Of a stretch of 64,000 nt of DNA, positions 34,501 through 47,175 are shown one piece after another. A program made the position numbers and the translations under genes. The stretch is from Neostapfia colusana (Eukaryota; Streptophyta; Magnoliopsida; Poales; Poaceae): positions 33,361,760 through 33,425,759 of the forward strand of contig JASWHV010000010.1 of the NCBI GenBank assembly GCA_030760725.1, in the 5' to 3' direction. Under the pieces are notes generated by a model. It worked only from the letters and a program-made list of their open reading frames with translations, was not told where the DNA came from and ran no database searches. Within the stretch, counting starts at the first letter, position 1. The number at the start of each line of letters is the position of its first letter.

Positions 34501-35549
34501 CAGGCGTGACAACGCCCTGGCTGGGCTGTCTACGCAAGCCCGAGGTGCGGCGGTTCTAAGTCACGGAATTGATCTTTCGGCACAGCCGATATCAATCGGT
34601 TTCACTGAGTTCTAGCAGTGGGGAAGACGGAGGAAGGTCTCTAGTACCTTGGCATGGCTCTGGAGGGGACGGAGTAAGCTGTGATCGGCGCTCTCCGATC
34701 GATTCCGAGCTGCGGAAAAATAGGCCGGCGCTGAGTTCTTGCGGGGAAGAAACGGCGATGCCTCGGCCGAGGAGGGGGGCAGGCGCCTTAAGAAGGCTCT
34801 GCACCGCCTCACGCCCGCGCGTGGGCAAGCAGCTGCTGGCGCGGCGGCTGCCCTCGGTGGCGATCGCAGCGGCGGCTCGGTTAACCGAGTGAGAGAATTT
34901 CAGTCGGTTTGAGTTGAAGTGGTGGCTGACATGTGGGTCCCACTTCCAGTTTTAACCTCTGAAATTTACTCCTAATCACTGTTGTAAACAGTGAGCCCCA
35001 TAGTACCCCTGGTAATTCAAATTATACAACCATGAGCCATTTGAATTGATCAAAGTTCAAATGAGGTTTGGTTTGAATGAATTTCAGAACAAGTTAAGTT
35101 TGAAATTCAAATAAAGTTTGAATTTCCCCCACTTAGCTCATGTCAAGATCAACTCCAAATGGAGTGAAAATTGGTGTGTGAGCTCACAAAAATGTGCTGA
35201 GTAAGAATATGCCTCCTACTTTTAAATTCATGGGATAAAAACAGTTTGAATTTGAATATGGTTTCAAACTGCCCTCTTTCTAACTATACCCAACATGACC
35301 TCAAAAAGGTTTGGAATTTGGGTGAAACTTGGCATGGACATCCTTAGCAAAGTGTAGGAGTTTTCATATGTCCTGCCCACCTATATCACATGTGGGAAAT
35401 ACCACTTTTGCAATGTGTGAGTTTGTTCTCTAATGAGCATGTTGATGGTGGTTACTTGCTCTTCATTTGTGTTCATCATCTTTCCTCAAATGAGGTGTGT
35501 GGTGTGGTGATGAACACTTCAAATGTGTGCCAAAACTGAGGCCCTTACA
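31512..35549 (-). repeat. C left LTR (3' LTR), 4038 bp
   Basis: tgacacgacc to gcccttaca. The matching right LTR starts at 42557. It has an AT-rich half (32750-33720), a GC-rich block (33720-34900) and a terminal AT-rich part. No credible gene: GC-rich open frames in 33.7-34.9 kb are not conserved in frame between the two LTRs. Confidence 0.94.
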
Positions 35550-35562
35550 TTCCTCCCCCCTT
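35550..35562 (-). other. Polypurine tract of C
   Basis: The minus strand reads AAGGGGGGAGGAA directly against the LTR end at 35549. Confidence 0.9.
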
Positions 35563-35618
35563 AAAAGAATCTCGTCCCGAGATTATAAAGTAAAAATGAG
35601 AGAGAGGACGGTGGAAAA

Positions 35619-38600
35619 TTACCGGATATGAGATGTGAAAAAGTCGTGGTATTTAGCGCGAAGAAATTCTTCACTCTCCCATGTTGCCTCGTCCATGGAG
35701 TGATTACTCCATAGAACCTTGTAGAACCACAACGTACGGTTGCGTGTGGTTCGGGCCTTTTCATCAATAATCTGCACTGGTTCCTCCCGATAGGTGAGAT
35801 CCGGTTGCAGTTCTTCAATATCTTCCAGCTGAACGGTAGTTGATAGCTTGAGACACTTCCTCAGCTGGGAAATGTGAAAGACGTCGTGCACACCGGAAAT
35901 TGCTTCTGGTAATTTCAGCCGGTATGCCACTGATCCACATCTTTCGGTAATCTGGATTGGACCGATGAATCGGGGTGCCAACTTTCCTCTCACCCCAAAT
36001 CTGATTACGCCCTTCATCGGAGACACCCGTAGGTATACGTGATCTCAAACTTCGAATTGTAACGGGCGCCTTCTCCGGTCCGCATACTGTTTTTGACGGA
36101 ATTGAGCGGCTTTTAGGTTCGCTTGGATCAGTCGAATCTTTTCTTTCGCGTTGTTGACGAGGTCAATCCTGAAGGTTATCCTTTCGCTAGACTCACACCA
36201 GTTCAATGGTGTGCGGCACTTCCTACCGTATAGCGCCTCGTAAGGTGCCATCTTGATGCTGGCTTGGTACCCATTATTGTACGAGAACTCGGCTAACGGC
36301 AAGTGATCATCCCAATTCTTGCCGTGGTTGATAGCGCAAGCTCGTAGCATGCCTTCTAGAATCTGATTTACCCGCTCGGTTTGCCCATCCGTCTGCGGGT
36401 GGTATGCTGAACTACGGATCAACTTCGTCCCCAAGGCAGTGTGTAGCTGCTCCCAAAAACGGGACACAAACAAAGTGCCCCGATCCGATATGATAGTACG
36501 GGGTACGCCGTACAAGCATTGGATCCGTGAGATGTACAGTTCAGCGTACTTCTTGGCGTTGTAATTGGTGTTGACCGGGATGAAATGGGCAACTTTGGTG
36601 AGCCGATCGATGATCACCCACACAGAATCATGTTTCTGCAAGGTGGTGGATAAACCGACTATGAAGTCCATGCTCACGTCCTCCCACTTCCAGGCAGGAA
36701 TGCCCAGTGGTTGCAGCAGTCCCGGTTTCTGCATGTGGTCTGCCTTCACCCTACGACATGTATCACACTCGTACACGTATTTTGCAGTCTCACGCTTCAT
36801 CCGTGTCCACCAAAACTTGCTTCTGAGTTCTTGATACATCTTGTTGCTGCCGGGGTGAATAGAAAACTTTGACAAGTGAGCCTCATCAAAGATTTTCTTC
36901 CGTAATTCCGGGTTACGGGGCACGACGATCCGGTCCTTGAACCATAGGACGCCGTCTCCGTCCTTCCGGAAACATTTCAGCTCCCCACTGTCTACACGTC
37001 TCCGCAAATGTGACATGCCCTTGTCATACTTCTGGGCTGCCGCTATCTCTTCACGGATTGTGGGGATCAAAGCTAGGTTGTAGAGAGCTCCGTGTGGAAT
37101 CACATGTAGTGGTGGTTCGCTCTCTTCCAACGGTGTGATGGTCAGATAGTTGACGTGTGACTTGCGGCTCAGCGCATCTGCCACTATGTTAGCCTTGCCC
37201 GGATGATAATGGATCTCTATTTTGTAATCCTTTATCAGTTCTAACCATCTTCGTTGCCTCATGTTCAGCTCCTTCTGAGTGAATATGTACTTGAGGCTTT
37301 TGTGGTCGGTATATAAATGTACGAGGTTACCGAGTAGGTAGTGCCTCCACATTTTGAGTGCGAGTACCACGGCAGCGAGCTCCATGTCCTGAGTTGGATA
37401 ATTCTGCTCATGGTTTCTAAGCTGCCGTGATCCATACGCGACCACTCTTCGGTCTTGCATCAGCACACATCCGAGCCCAATGCCGGATGCATCACAGTAC
37501 ATATCAAACGGTTTTGTTGTGTCTGGCTGCGCCAAAACCGGTGCTGATGTCAGGTGCTTGACTAAAGCCTTGAATGCTGCTTCACATGTTGGACTCCAAA
37601 CATATTTGGTAGCCTTCTTCAGCAGCTCTGTCATTGGCTTGGCAATCTTCGAGAAGTTCGGAATGAACCTCCGATAATATCCCACGAGTCCGAGGAAACT
37701 CCGTACCTCGTGAACAGTTCTCGGGGATTTCCAATTCAGCACTTGAGTGATTTTGCTCGGGTCTACAGCGATACCCTCCGCTGAGATGATATGCCCGAGA
37801 AAAGGCACATGCGATATCCAAAACTCGCATTTGCTGAATTTCGTGTATAACTTGTGATCCCGCAGCCGTTGCAAGACTATATGCAGATGCTTCTTGTGAT
37901 CTTCTTCCGACTTGGAATATACCAGGATGTCGTTGATGAAGACCACGACAAACTTGTCCAACTCCGGCATGAATACCGAGTTCATCAAGTACATGAAGTG
38001 AGCTGGAGCATTGGTGAGGCCAAAGGACACAACCAGGTACTCATAAAGTCCGTACCTCGTCGAGAAAGCCGTCTTCGGAATGTCCTCAGCCCTTATCTTA
38101 ATCTGATGATACCCGAATCTTAAGTCCATCTTGGAAAAGATCTTTGCTTCGACCAACTGATCAAACAACATGTCGATCCGTGGCAATGGGTACTTGTTCT
38201 TGATGGTTACGGCATTTAATGGACGATAGTCCACGCAAAGCCGCAACGTCTCATCCTTCTTCTTGACAAATAATGCCGAACAACCCCATGGCGAGGAGCT
38301 CGGCCTAATAAAACCTTTCTCCAGAAGATCCTTGAGCTTAGTCTTCAGTTCAGCCAACTCCTTGGGCGCCATCTTGTACGGCCTTCGGGATATTGGCATG
38401 GTTCCCGGTGCAAGTTCAATCTTGAAATCCACCTCTCTATCAGGCGGCATCCCTGGCAAATCGTCCGGGAATACATCAGGGAACTCTCAGACCACTGGAA
38501 TATCTTCCAATCTGATGGTTGTGGCTTGATAGACACATGGAAGTTTTATTTCTGGATTGTCCAGAAATAATGAGTGAGACTCGTGCACTTCTGAGTTCAG

Positions 38601-39854
38601 GTGCACAACTCGGAGGACGGTGTCTAAAACAGCGCCGTGGCGGGTTAACCACGACATCCCTAAGATGACATCGACCTTTTGTCCCTCTAAAATTATGAGA
38701 GACGTAGGGTAAACTCTACCCTCTAAGCACAATGGCGCTTTTGTGACCATCATGCTTGCTGAAATTTTCCCACCCGGTGAACAGATCACATAAGGACTAT
38801 CGGTGGGTAGTATTTGCAAGCTATGTTTATCAATGAAAGCTTGGCTAATGAAGCTATGCGTGGCGCCTGAATCAAATAGTACTATAGCGGGATGCTGGTG
38901 GAGTTGGAACATACCCGCAAGGATTGGCTCGCCCTCCGGCACGTCCTCAATGGCAAGCTGGTGGACGGTGCCAGGCCTAGGGTTTGCCCGCCACGCATTA
39001 GTAGGGTTCCGGGGTTGATTCCTCCCCGGAAACTGTGGTGCCACTCCGCCGCCTTGCCTCTCCGGGCAACTGCTCGCGAAGTGTCCTGGACGACCACACT
39101 TGTAACATGTGGCCGCTGCTGGTGGAGTGCTCGGTAGACGAAAGCCCGGCATGCGTTGCTGAGGTGCAAACGCACGCGGCATCACCCGCTGCTGCTGTTG
39201 TTGTTGCGGTGGTACTGGCAGTGCCGGCCTGAATGCCGGTGACGAGTACGGCCGACTGCGGAACGGCATCGACCGCTGTGGTGGCTGCCAGCATGGACCC
39301 GATGGTGGGCGATTCACCATCCAAAACTTCTGAGAAGGACCGCCTCCTTCTCCGCTGCTCTGCAGCGCGCTTCGCTTTCGCTCTGCCGCCGCCAACTCCT
39401 TGCCAGAGTCCTCCTGAACAATCACAGCATCAATGATGTCGTTGAGGCTGCCGCGATTGAACATCGCCAACTTGTCCTTCAGGAGCGGGTTAAGCCCCTG
39501 GTAAAAATGGTCCCGCCGCTTCTCGTCGGTATCGGCATGATACGACGCATATAGCGCGAGATCGTTAAACGCCATGGAGTATTCCAGGGCGTTCTGGCTC
39601 CCTTGTCTCAGGTGTAAGAACTCCTGCGTCTTCCTCTTCATTAAACCTGGCAGTATATGATAGGCCCTGAAGGCCGTCCGAAACTCCGTCCAGGTCATCA
39701 CTCGGTCGGTGGGCTGTGAAGCACAGAAGCTGGCTCACCACGCGCTCGCGGATCCTTGCTGCTGTTGTCCCGAGGAGTCCTCGGGAGGCTGTTGGGAGGT
39801 CTCTCCCCCTTGACTGGTACCCCCAACATCAGGGTTGGCACGAGTACGCGTCAT
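35619..39854 (-). pseudogene. gag-pol: C gag-pol, degenerate
   Basis: One reading frame from the ATG at 39854 (MTRTRANPD) to 35619, broken by in-frame TGA at 39735-39737, 38487-38489 and 36045-36047. Recognisable in order: gag N-tail, a gag deletion that joins the Gln-rich tail almost directly to the AWW motif, zinc knuckle CYKCGRPGHFASSC, protease FDSGATHSFIS, RT, RNase H (CDAS, TDHKS), integrase (H2C2; MDFIVG, SDRGTLF, GQTER), chromodomain (DEATWESEE). The RT active site reads FIND, not FIDD: the first catalytic Asp is Asn (37932-37934). Dead copy. The TGA at 38487 fits C-to-T change at a CpG. Confidence 0.93.
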
Positions 39855-40126
39855 TCTGAAATTCAAAACAGCAGCAATTAGCACATGTCTTACTTAAAAT
39901 TTCATATGCAACAGTAGGTATTGAAGGGACTCATGATTAATTTGCACAACATTCACATATATTGATAAAGCATAAACTTTATACAAGATACATTATTCTC
40001 GAGTCTCCGAGAAGTCGTGCTCATGTCGTCACTACCTATACATACGCTACGGTCTACACGACATGTCACCGATTACAAAAGTTGGGTTATGCTACCCTAG
40101 CTGCCCTACTTGCCAACAGTAACCAC
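39855..40126 (-). other. C intergenic spacer between upstream ORF and gag
   Basis: About 270 bp, AT-rich, no coding signal. D has a similar spacer (22112-22411) at the same place. Confidence 0.6.
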
Positions 40127-41058
40127 TTAATCAGAGTAGAACTCGACCTCCTGTGGGTCGTCCTCCTCCGGCACCTCTGCTGGTGGCTCTGGATCTACCA
40201 CCTCTTCTCCCATCCCGGGTCCTCCCATTGCTGGAAGGCCCAAGACCACCGGTATGCCCAATACCGGAGGCACGAGGTCCTGCAAAGCATGCACCTCGTC
40301 CATAGCCTGGTTATAATCTTATTCCCAGCCTTGCCCTTCCTCAATAGCGTCGTCCCGCTCTTGAGTAAGTTCCTCGTTCTGCTGGGTCAGATTTTGTACC
40401 AGTTCTTGCAACGCCGTGATGTCGACACGGCTCTTCTTTTTTGCCTTCTTCAGACGATGCAACTGCTTGTGTTGTTCATTCTCGGAAGGAGCACATTGCG
40501 GAGTGCGCTGTGAGCACTCTCGAAATGGTCACCACGGCTCGTGCTCTCCTTGAGCTTCGTAGCGAGATGCTCTGTATGAAAAGCTTGGCTGTCCATCACG
40601 GCGTTTCCCGCCCTCATCTGGAGGCTAAGGTTTGCCTCCGCGGGGTTGTACCTTGGGCAACTCGGGTCCGTTGCCTCCAGGTACCTCTCTTCCCACACAT
40701 GCTGAGCCCGTCCCTCCACCGGAAAGAGCGCGTATGGAGTTCCCTCCATAGCCCGCACGTGTAGTTGGCAGAAATGTGACATGGTGTCACGGGCTGCCAC
40801 TTGCCACATCCCTTCCGGATGACTTCCTCTCACCGTGACAGTGAATGGCACCCAACCGGGTGGCATAGGTCCTGCAGGGAGTTCGACATGGATTGTCCAT
40901 GTCTTGTTCCCCTCTTCGCCTTCTTCCTTGGCGAAGTATTGCGGCATCTGGTTGTACCCGAAATATTGGAGCATATGCCACAATGCTTCCGGGTAGCCGC
41001 TATGGTGAGAACAGTGGGACATCACCCACCCGTTCTCCAACTTCTTATCTGCTATCAT
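40127..41058 (-). pseudogene. C upstream ORF (ORF0-like), frameshifted
   Basis: The ATG at 41058 (MIADKKLEN) opens 202 codons to 40450. A shift near 40495 moves the protein into another frame, which runs on to a stop at 40127-40129 apart from one in-frame TAA near 40320. N-terminal domain with SHCSHHSGYPEALWHML, Trp and aromatic motifs (WTIHVELPAGP); then Lys-rich and coiled-coil-like stretch (ALQELVQNLTQQNEELTQER); then an acidic end (EEDDPQEVEFYSD). The same order of parts and the same position as D's intact upstream ORF suggest shared descent. I do not recognise the family. Confidence 0.65.
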
Positions 41059-42556
41059 CTGTAAAAATATATTTGAGAAATGTCAAATATTTATTTAAAC
41101 AGTAAACCTCTGAGTTATAACATAATACATGTCATTGAACTCATAAACTTGGAAACATAGTTCAAATTTTAAACAAATTTGACTGCTGATCTGCTGTTCC
41201 CATGACAGCCCTGACCAGTTTCCATATCAACCTGGTTTAGGCCATGTTGAAGGCAAAACCAATTCTGGAGCTCAACATCAAAGTTAAAGCTAACTGCAAT
41301 AGCTTTCCAGAAAGTATTTGCTTGGCCTAAGATCTGTCCTGGTTCAAAAGTTATGAGATGTCAACTTTAACAGAATTTCTGGAGAAAATTGGACAGCACC
41401 ACCCTGCTTTAGGTACTGATTAAATCCAAGAATTCCAGTTAATTCTGTTCTAAATCTGACAAAACTTTCTGTTACAAAGTTGTAACCCATCTCATAAGAT
41501 TTCCATAAATACCTCATTTGCTCTTTTTGGATTTTTATGCAGGAAGTTATACTCAATTTACAGAGAGTTTACAGCGAGTCTTTACTCTGTCCTGTTTTCT
41601 GGACAGTTTCAATGCTACTGTATTTCTCGATTGGTTAAGTGATGAAACACCTCTGGACCTCAACAGATGAGTTGTAAAGCTCTTCCAAAGCTTTCCATAA
41701 ATGTATCATATGACCCTAACCTCGAAAGAACTCAACCTCTAACCACTGATTAACTCCAGCCTTAATTCGGCTGAAAACAGAGTGCTCTGTCCTTAACAAC
41801 CTATAAGTTGAAAACTTGTTAACTTTGAATATCTTGTTCAGGGGAAGGAGTTACAGAAAGTTTTACTACTTTAGATCAAAATCTTCAAGTTTTAAATGGA
41901 GTTGTTCATTTAGTTGGGTGTGACGTCGATGCGTCACCAGATTATGTCGGTACTACGTCCTCACAAAGAAAAACCTATACCGGACTTAGCCGGCTTCGTT
42001 ATTTCAGTGGCACTAAACGTCACTCGCACACGGATGATACACGCCTACCGTTTCGTGGTCAGGCTACCTGCAGAAACTCAAACAATCATCAGACTCGGCT
42101 GCACACCGAGCCCAGAATCCGTACAGTTCGTACAACCGGCCGTCATCACTCGCCCGGATGTTCTCAAGCCAAACACGCCTTGAGTTACGTGTTCACGTTT
42201 CAGACCACGTGACGGGGTCTCCTAAGTTGCACCACGCACGCCAGGGACATACGTTGCTCGAATACCCCAAACGACATGAAGAGTCGTAGAGGATATCAAA
42301 GCGGGTCGGGTTACCTGCCACCCATGGGGCTCCACCCTTCAGCTTGTGCGCACTGGTGGACAGCGCTTACGTGCACCCCCCCAAGACATAAACGTCCCGA
42401 GATGCACGATTTTCCGACATAATCAAATAAGTTAATATGCCACTTTCTATATGCTAAGAACATCCTTATACGGGCTACTAACTCGTTCCTCACTGGATTT
42501 TTGAAAAGATGACCTTTGTAGTGCGTTAAACCTCAAGCGAGCTCTGATACCAACGC
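41059..42556 (-). other. C leader, noncoding, with PBS
   Basis: 1.5 kb between the upstream ORF and the 5' LTR. AT-rich from 41060 to 41900, mixed after. PBS at 42541-42552, minus strand TGGTATCAGAGC, four bases from the LTR at 42557; this is initiator-Met tRNA. No gene seen. Confidence 0.8.
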
Positions 42557-45500
42557 TGACACGACCCCACGGTCTTGTTGAGCCAGGATCACGCTGAGGG
42601 GTGCTGCGTTGCACAGCACCGTATAACACACGTCAAAGGTACAAAGCGGAAGCAAAATTTTATTACATAAACAGGTTTTTGAACATGTTTACATCAAAAT
42701 AAGTTCAGTCTGCACTTGCGGGCGTAGACTACGCATCAAGTGCACGTTCAGCCCTTGAACGTGTCCGTGCTAGCACACACGCACACTAACTCTGCGGCGT
42801 GCACGACTCCCACTCGACGGGGTTCCCCTCCTGGGGTTCCGTCTCCTCTTCGGGAGTCCCTTCCTCATAGAACCCTGCAAAAGCTTCAAACACAAGCAGT
42901 TAGCACGAAGGCTCAGCAAGTCTGACCCGTCTCACCTAAACATGGAACTTCTACATGAGGGGTGATGGGTTACATGAGGCAAAAATCAATTGCAAGGACT
43001 CGCCTAATTAGTAGAACCTTATTTTCAGGTTTTAGCAGCAGGTTGTGGAGAACCTTACGCTAAGGCACATGAGAGAGCCGCAATCAAACAAGAAACACAT
43101 TTCTCTCATGTACTTTGCCCAAAGTTGAAAAGAACTTTAGTTAGCTCTAAGATACAGCATATCATTAACAATCAATGTCCATCATTCAATTAGCAACATT
43201 TTAACATGTGACTAGCCTGTTCTTTCTACGTCACGGTACAGTGAACAAGTGGTACTCACTGACCGTGAGGGATGGCGATTATAATCGATTTACACCTGCA
43301 GGGTTACCCGAACAACCCGTCACGTACGCCCGTACTCGATGTTGCCTACAACAACCATCACGGACGCCATACGCGACTACCTTTCACCCGTTAGCCAAAT
43401 GTTGAACAGGTCCAATCGTACGAGCAAGAGGTCTCTGCACGTGCATCTCAGTGCCGCCAGCCGATTTACACCTCGAGGTCTAAACCTACCCTTTGAACGA
43501 CCAGCTATGCCTCAACACCCAGCTACCCGAGTTACATCGGTTTCCCGGTTCCCATATAGCCGTTAGGTCTTCGGTACTGTTCTAGATTGTTCAACAGGCC
43601 CGCACACGGCTCGGTCCTCAATGGACACAAGCGGAGCTACAGCACACAGGCCCCAAAGTCCTGCTGCCCTTACTCTCCGCTTGGTCTCATTTTCTTGCCA
43701 TGTGTTTCATGTGCTAACACTACCTGAGTCGAGTGCCTCTAGCCTATGCTCGCGAGTAGTTCCAACTACTCGACTTGTACCGAGTCCTACACTATCTTAG
43801 CATGGCAGTAGCTAACGGGGTTTGAAATCCTAAAACCAACCCAAGATTTTCTTGGCTATGCAATTGGGTTTTCAAACAAGACTCTAATGCAAAGACTAAA
43901 GTAATCATGTATGTGCTCAAAACAATAAAAACTTGTAAAAGGGTTAATACAAACCGGAGCTTGCCTTGCTACTCTTGGTCGTAGGCTAGCTGCTCCTCCA
44001 GAGTAACGAAGTCTAGGACTTCAGGTTCCTCCTCGACCTTAGCGACTACATGATATAAGACATACATGTATTAATTTGAATGCATTTATATTAAGTTTCA
44101 AATTGTGAAGCTTATAAGTCCCACTAGACAGACTCAATGACTTTGAAACTTTTACTGTGGCTTGGTTACAACCTAAACAGAGACTTGGTCAAGTTTTAGT
44201 TGCAGCAAAGTTCAATTGAGCCCTCCACAATTAATTATGTCCTTGACCTTAATTGAAACTCTTAGGGTGCTCTAAGGATTTTCATGAAACAAACTATGAC
44301 TTTCTGAAAACTAGATTTTCAGAGGGTCCTAATGGAGTTGGTCTCACTTAATTTGGAAGTTCCAAACTAAAGATATGAGCTAAACAATTGCAGAGAAAAT
44401 TATGAAAATGTTTCTGAACAATTTCTATTTTCTCTGGAACAGTTTCACTAATCACACCATTAGGTGGATTAAATGAGCTCAAATGGGTCTGAAATTTTTA
44501 TGGTACTACATGTATATTTTGGTGAACATACCAGCAAAATTTCAGGATTTTCCTCCACAGGATTCTCCAGTTAAAATTCCAAACATTTTAAATTTTGAGG
44601 AATTAATTCTGGAAAAATAAGGAATTTCATGAAGTGAAACTTGATTTGCTGGAAAGTGCTCAGAGAGCTGAATCCAACAAAATTTGGTTCACTCGATTTG
44701 GAGCTTTCTGGCCAAAGTTATGAGGATTTGAAATTTGAAGGAAACCTGAAAATCGGGGAAAAGTTTAAACTCGCGCGTGGGCCCAGGGGACACGCGTCGC
44801 ACTCCGAGGCGACAGCACACCGAGGCCCACAAGGATTTTGCGCGCTAGCACACCCGGTCCCGGCCGCAGCCCGATCCCGATTCAAAATATCAGCCACTGA
44901 CAGCTGGGGTCCACCCCCTTCTTCCACCTCGCGACGCCCGCGCTCCGCCACCGAGGGACCTCGCCGGAGAGCTCGCCGCCGGCTTCTGTACAGCTCCAAA
45001 CTTCACGATTTTGGCCGCCCCTGCCTACTTTCACTCAGGGAACAGGATTCCGGGGTCAGCTGCTCATGACAATGGCCGATGCATGGTCGGCGACGAGCCG
45101 CCATCTCGGGAAGATTTCGGCCATGCCGGCTGACAACCCTAGCACCTCAACTACTCGAGGAACCGGTCGGGAAGCATCAGTGGACCTCAGGGAATGTCGA
45201 CATGAGCTCGAGGCAGCTCGGGGAAGGCCTGAAGTAGGTCCTCACCGTGCGCCCGATGCCTCCCGTTTATTCCGCCATTGGTAAACCTCGAATTACGCCG
45301 GGTACAGAGGTTCTCCGGCCAGGAGTCGTGAAGGCAACTTGTGCGTTACCGTGTCTAGTTTGTGTGAGAGCGGATTGAGGCCCTCTAATCCTTTCTAGAG
45401 CACGAATTCGACAGAATCGCACCCGAGGGTCGTGCTGCAGACAGAAAGGGGAAAATTGGAAATTCTCCGCCGGTGAGCAACCACTCGAGCTGTGGCTCGG

Positions 45501-46285
45501 GGGTGAGCAGCACCGGTCACCAGCGCGTCCAAGGGTGCCTTGGTTCGGGCGTGACAACGCCCTGGCTGGGCTGTCCACGGAAGCCCGAGGTGCGGCGGTT
45601 CTAAGTCACCGAATTGATCTTTCGGCACAGCCGATATCAATCGGTTTCACTGAGTTCTAGCATTGGGGAAGACGGAGGAAGGTCTCTAGTACCTTGCCGT
45701 GGCTCTGGAGGGGACGGAGGAAGCTGTGATCGGCGCTCTCCGATCGATTCCAAGCTGCAGAAAACTTCGGCTGGCGCTGAGTTCTTGCGGGGAAGAAACG
45801 GCGATGCCTCGGCCGAGGAGGGGGGCAGGCGCCTTAAGAAGGCTCTGCACCGCCTCACGCCCCCGCGTGGGCAAGCAGCTGCTGGCGTGGCGGCTGCCCT
45901 CGGTGGCGATCGCAGTGGCGGCTCGGTTAACCGAGTGAGAGAATTTCAGTCGGTTTGAGTTGAAGTGGTGGCTGACATGTGGGTCCCACTTCCAGTTTTA
46001 ACCTCTGAAATTTACTCCTAATCACTGTTGTAAACAGTGAGCCCCATAGTACCCCTGGTAACTCAAATTATATACCCATGAGCCATTTGAATTGATCAAA
46101 GTTCAAATGAGGTTTGGTTTGAATGAATTTCAGCACAAGTTCAGTTTGAAATTCAAATAAAGTTTGAATTTCCCCCACTTATCTCATGTCAAGATCAACT
46201 CCAAATGGAGTGAAAATTGGTGTGTGAGCTCACAAAAATGTGATGAGTAAGAATATGCCTCCCACTTTTAAATTCATGGGATAAA
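42557..46285 (-). repeat. C right LTR (5' LTR), truncated
   Basis: Matches 31512 to about 35240 of the left LTR. At 46285 it stops in the middle of ggga-taaa and turns into E LTR sequence; four bases (taaa) are shared by both sides. The last ~300 bp of the LTR, its U3 end, are gone, so this copy has probably lost part of its promoter. Confidence 0.93.
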
Positions 46286-47070
46286 GACGCCCCATACCTT
46301 GCCCGTACAAGGTATTCAAGGCCCGCTTATTCCCAGTAGAAGAGCGCTGCCTGCCCCCCAGCGGTAGGCGGCGGGCGTAAAGACGCCCCATACCTTGCCC
46401 GTACAAGGTATTCAAGGCCCGCGTATTCCCAAGACGCGGAGACGCGGAGCACGCCTCTGTCAGGTGCCGTTGCGCCCAGTCGCATCACAGACTGGCGTGC
46501 AGTGTCAGAGCCTGCCAGCCAATAAACGCAGCGACAAGACATCCCATGCCGCCTCCGCCGTCATCAACCACTACGACTAGCATGCGGCATGGGCAGGGCG
46601 GCAAGACGAAGACTCAGAAGCCTTCGCCATAGACAACTACCGGCATAACTGCGGATAAGGTAGATAACAGACAATCTCCCCGGGACCACCTGTCGGGTCC
46701 CGGGCCCCCTTGTAAGCCACACGAGCCTTGGACTATAAAAGGCTCGGGCAGGCAACATTAGCAAGGGTTCGCACTCTAGCCATTCGCACCCTGCGTTTGC
46801 ACTCCCACAACTCATACGCTAGACATCAGTCATCCCCAAGCTCAGGGCTCCGGTTCTGAGCAACAAGCAATACAGCGAGCTCCATAGCTCGCCGTGGACG
46901 TAGGGTTTTACGCTGCGGCGGCCTGAACCACGTAAAACTCGCTGTGTCAAGCTCTTCCTAACTCGTCCATACGCTCAAGCTCTCCACAAGCGACTAGCCC
47001 CACCGAAAAAAGAACCTCCGCGGGCTGCCCAGTGCAGGCCTGGGGGAAGTGTCGACCGAACACTTCGACA
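46286..47070 (+). repeat. E0: E-family LTR, left part lost
   Basis: Right portion of the E LTR, ending cacttcgaca at 47070. TATA box TATAAAAGG at 46734-46742. The first ~95 bp (46284-46378) repeat the next stretch (from 46379), a local tandem duplication. It lacks the G-box part of the LTR. It is followed directly by the 3' spacer of another E element (47071), so it is the right end of an insertion whose target duplication should be aagac. Confidence 0.85.
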
Positions 47071-47175
47071 AAGACGAAGACAAAAAGAATTACAGGCATG
47101 AACATTCAAGAGAGTCTATTTATTTATGGCTCCATGAGCTGGACTACAGACTCGATAAAAAGAAAGAAGCGAGTC
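47071..47175 (+). other. E1 3' spacer fragment
   Basis: About 100 bp matching E4 around 54410-54508, the region just past the stop of the antisense ORF. No gene. Confidence 0.7.

Larger units (their letters stand above)
31512..46285 (-). mobile_element. C: chromovirus LTR retrotransposon, right end lost
   Basis: Left LTR 31512-35549, internal 35550-42556, right LTR from 42557 cut at 46285. PPT, PBS, a broken gag-pol and an upstream ORF are present. Inserted in E sequence; the left-flank 5 bp aagga (31507-31511) should be its target duplication, but the right flank is deleted. Confidence 0.92.
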
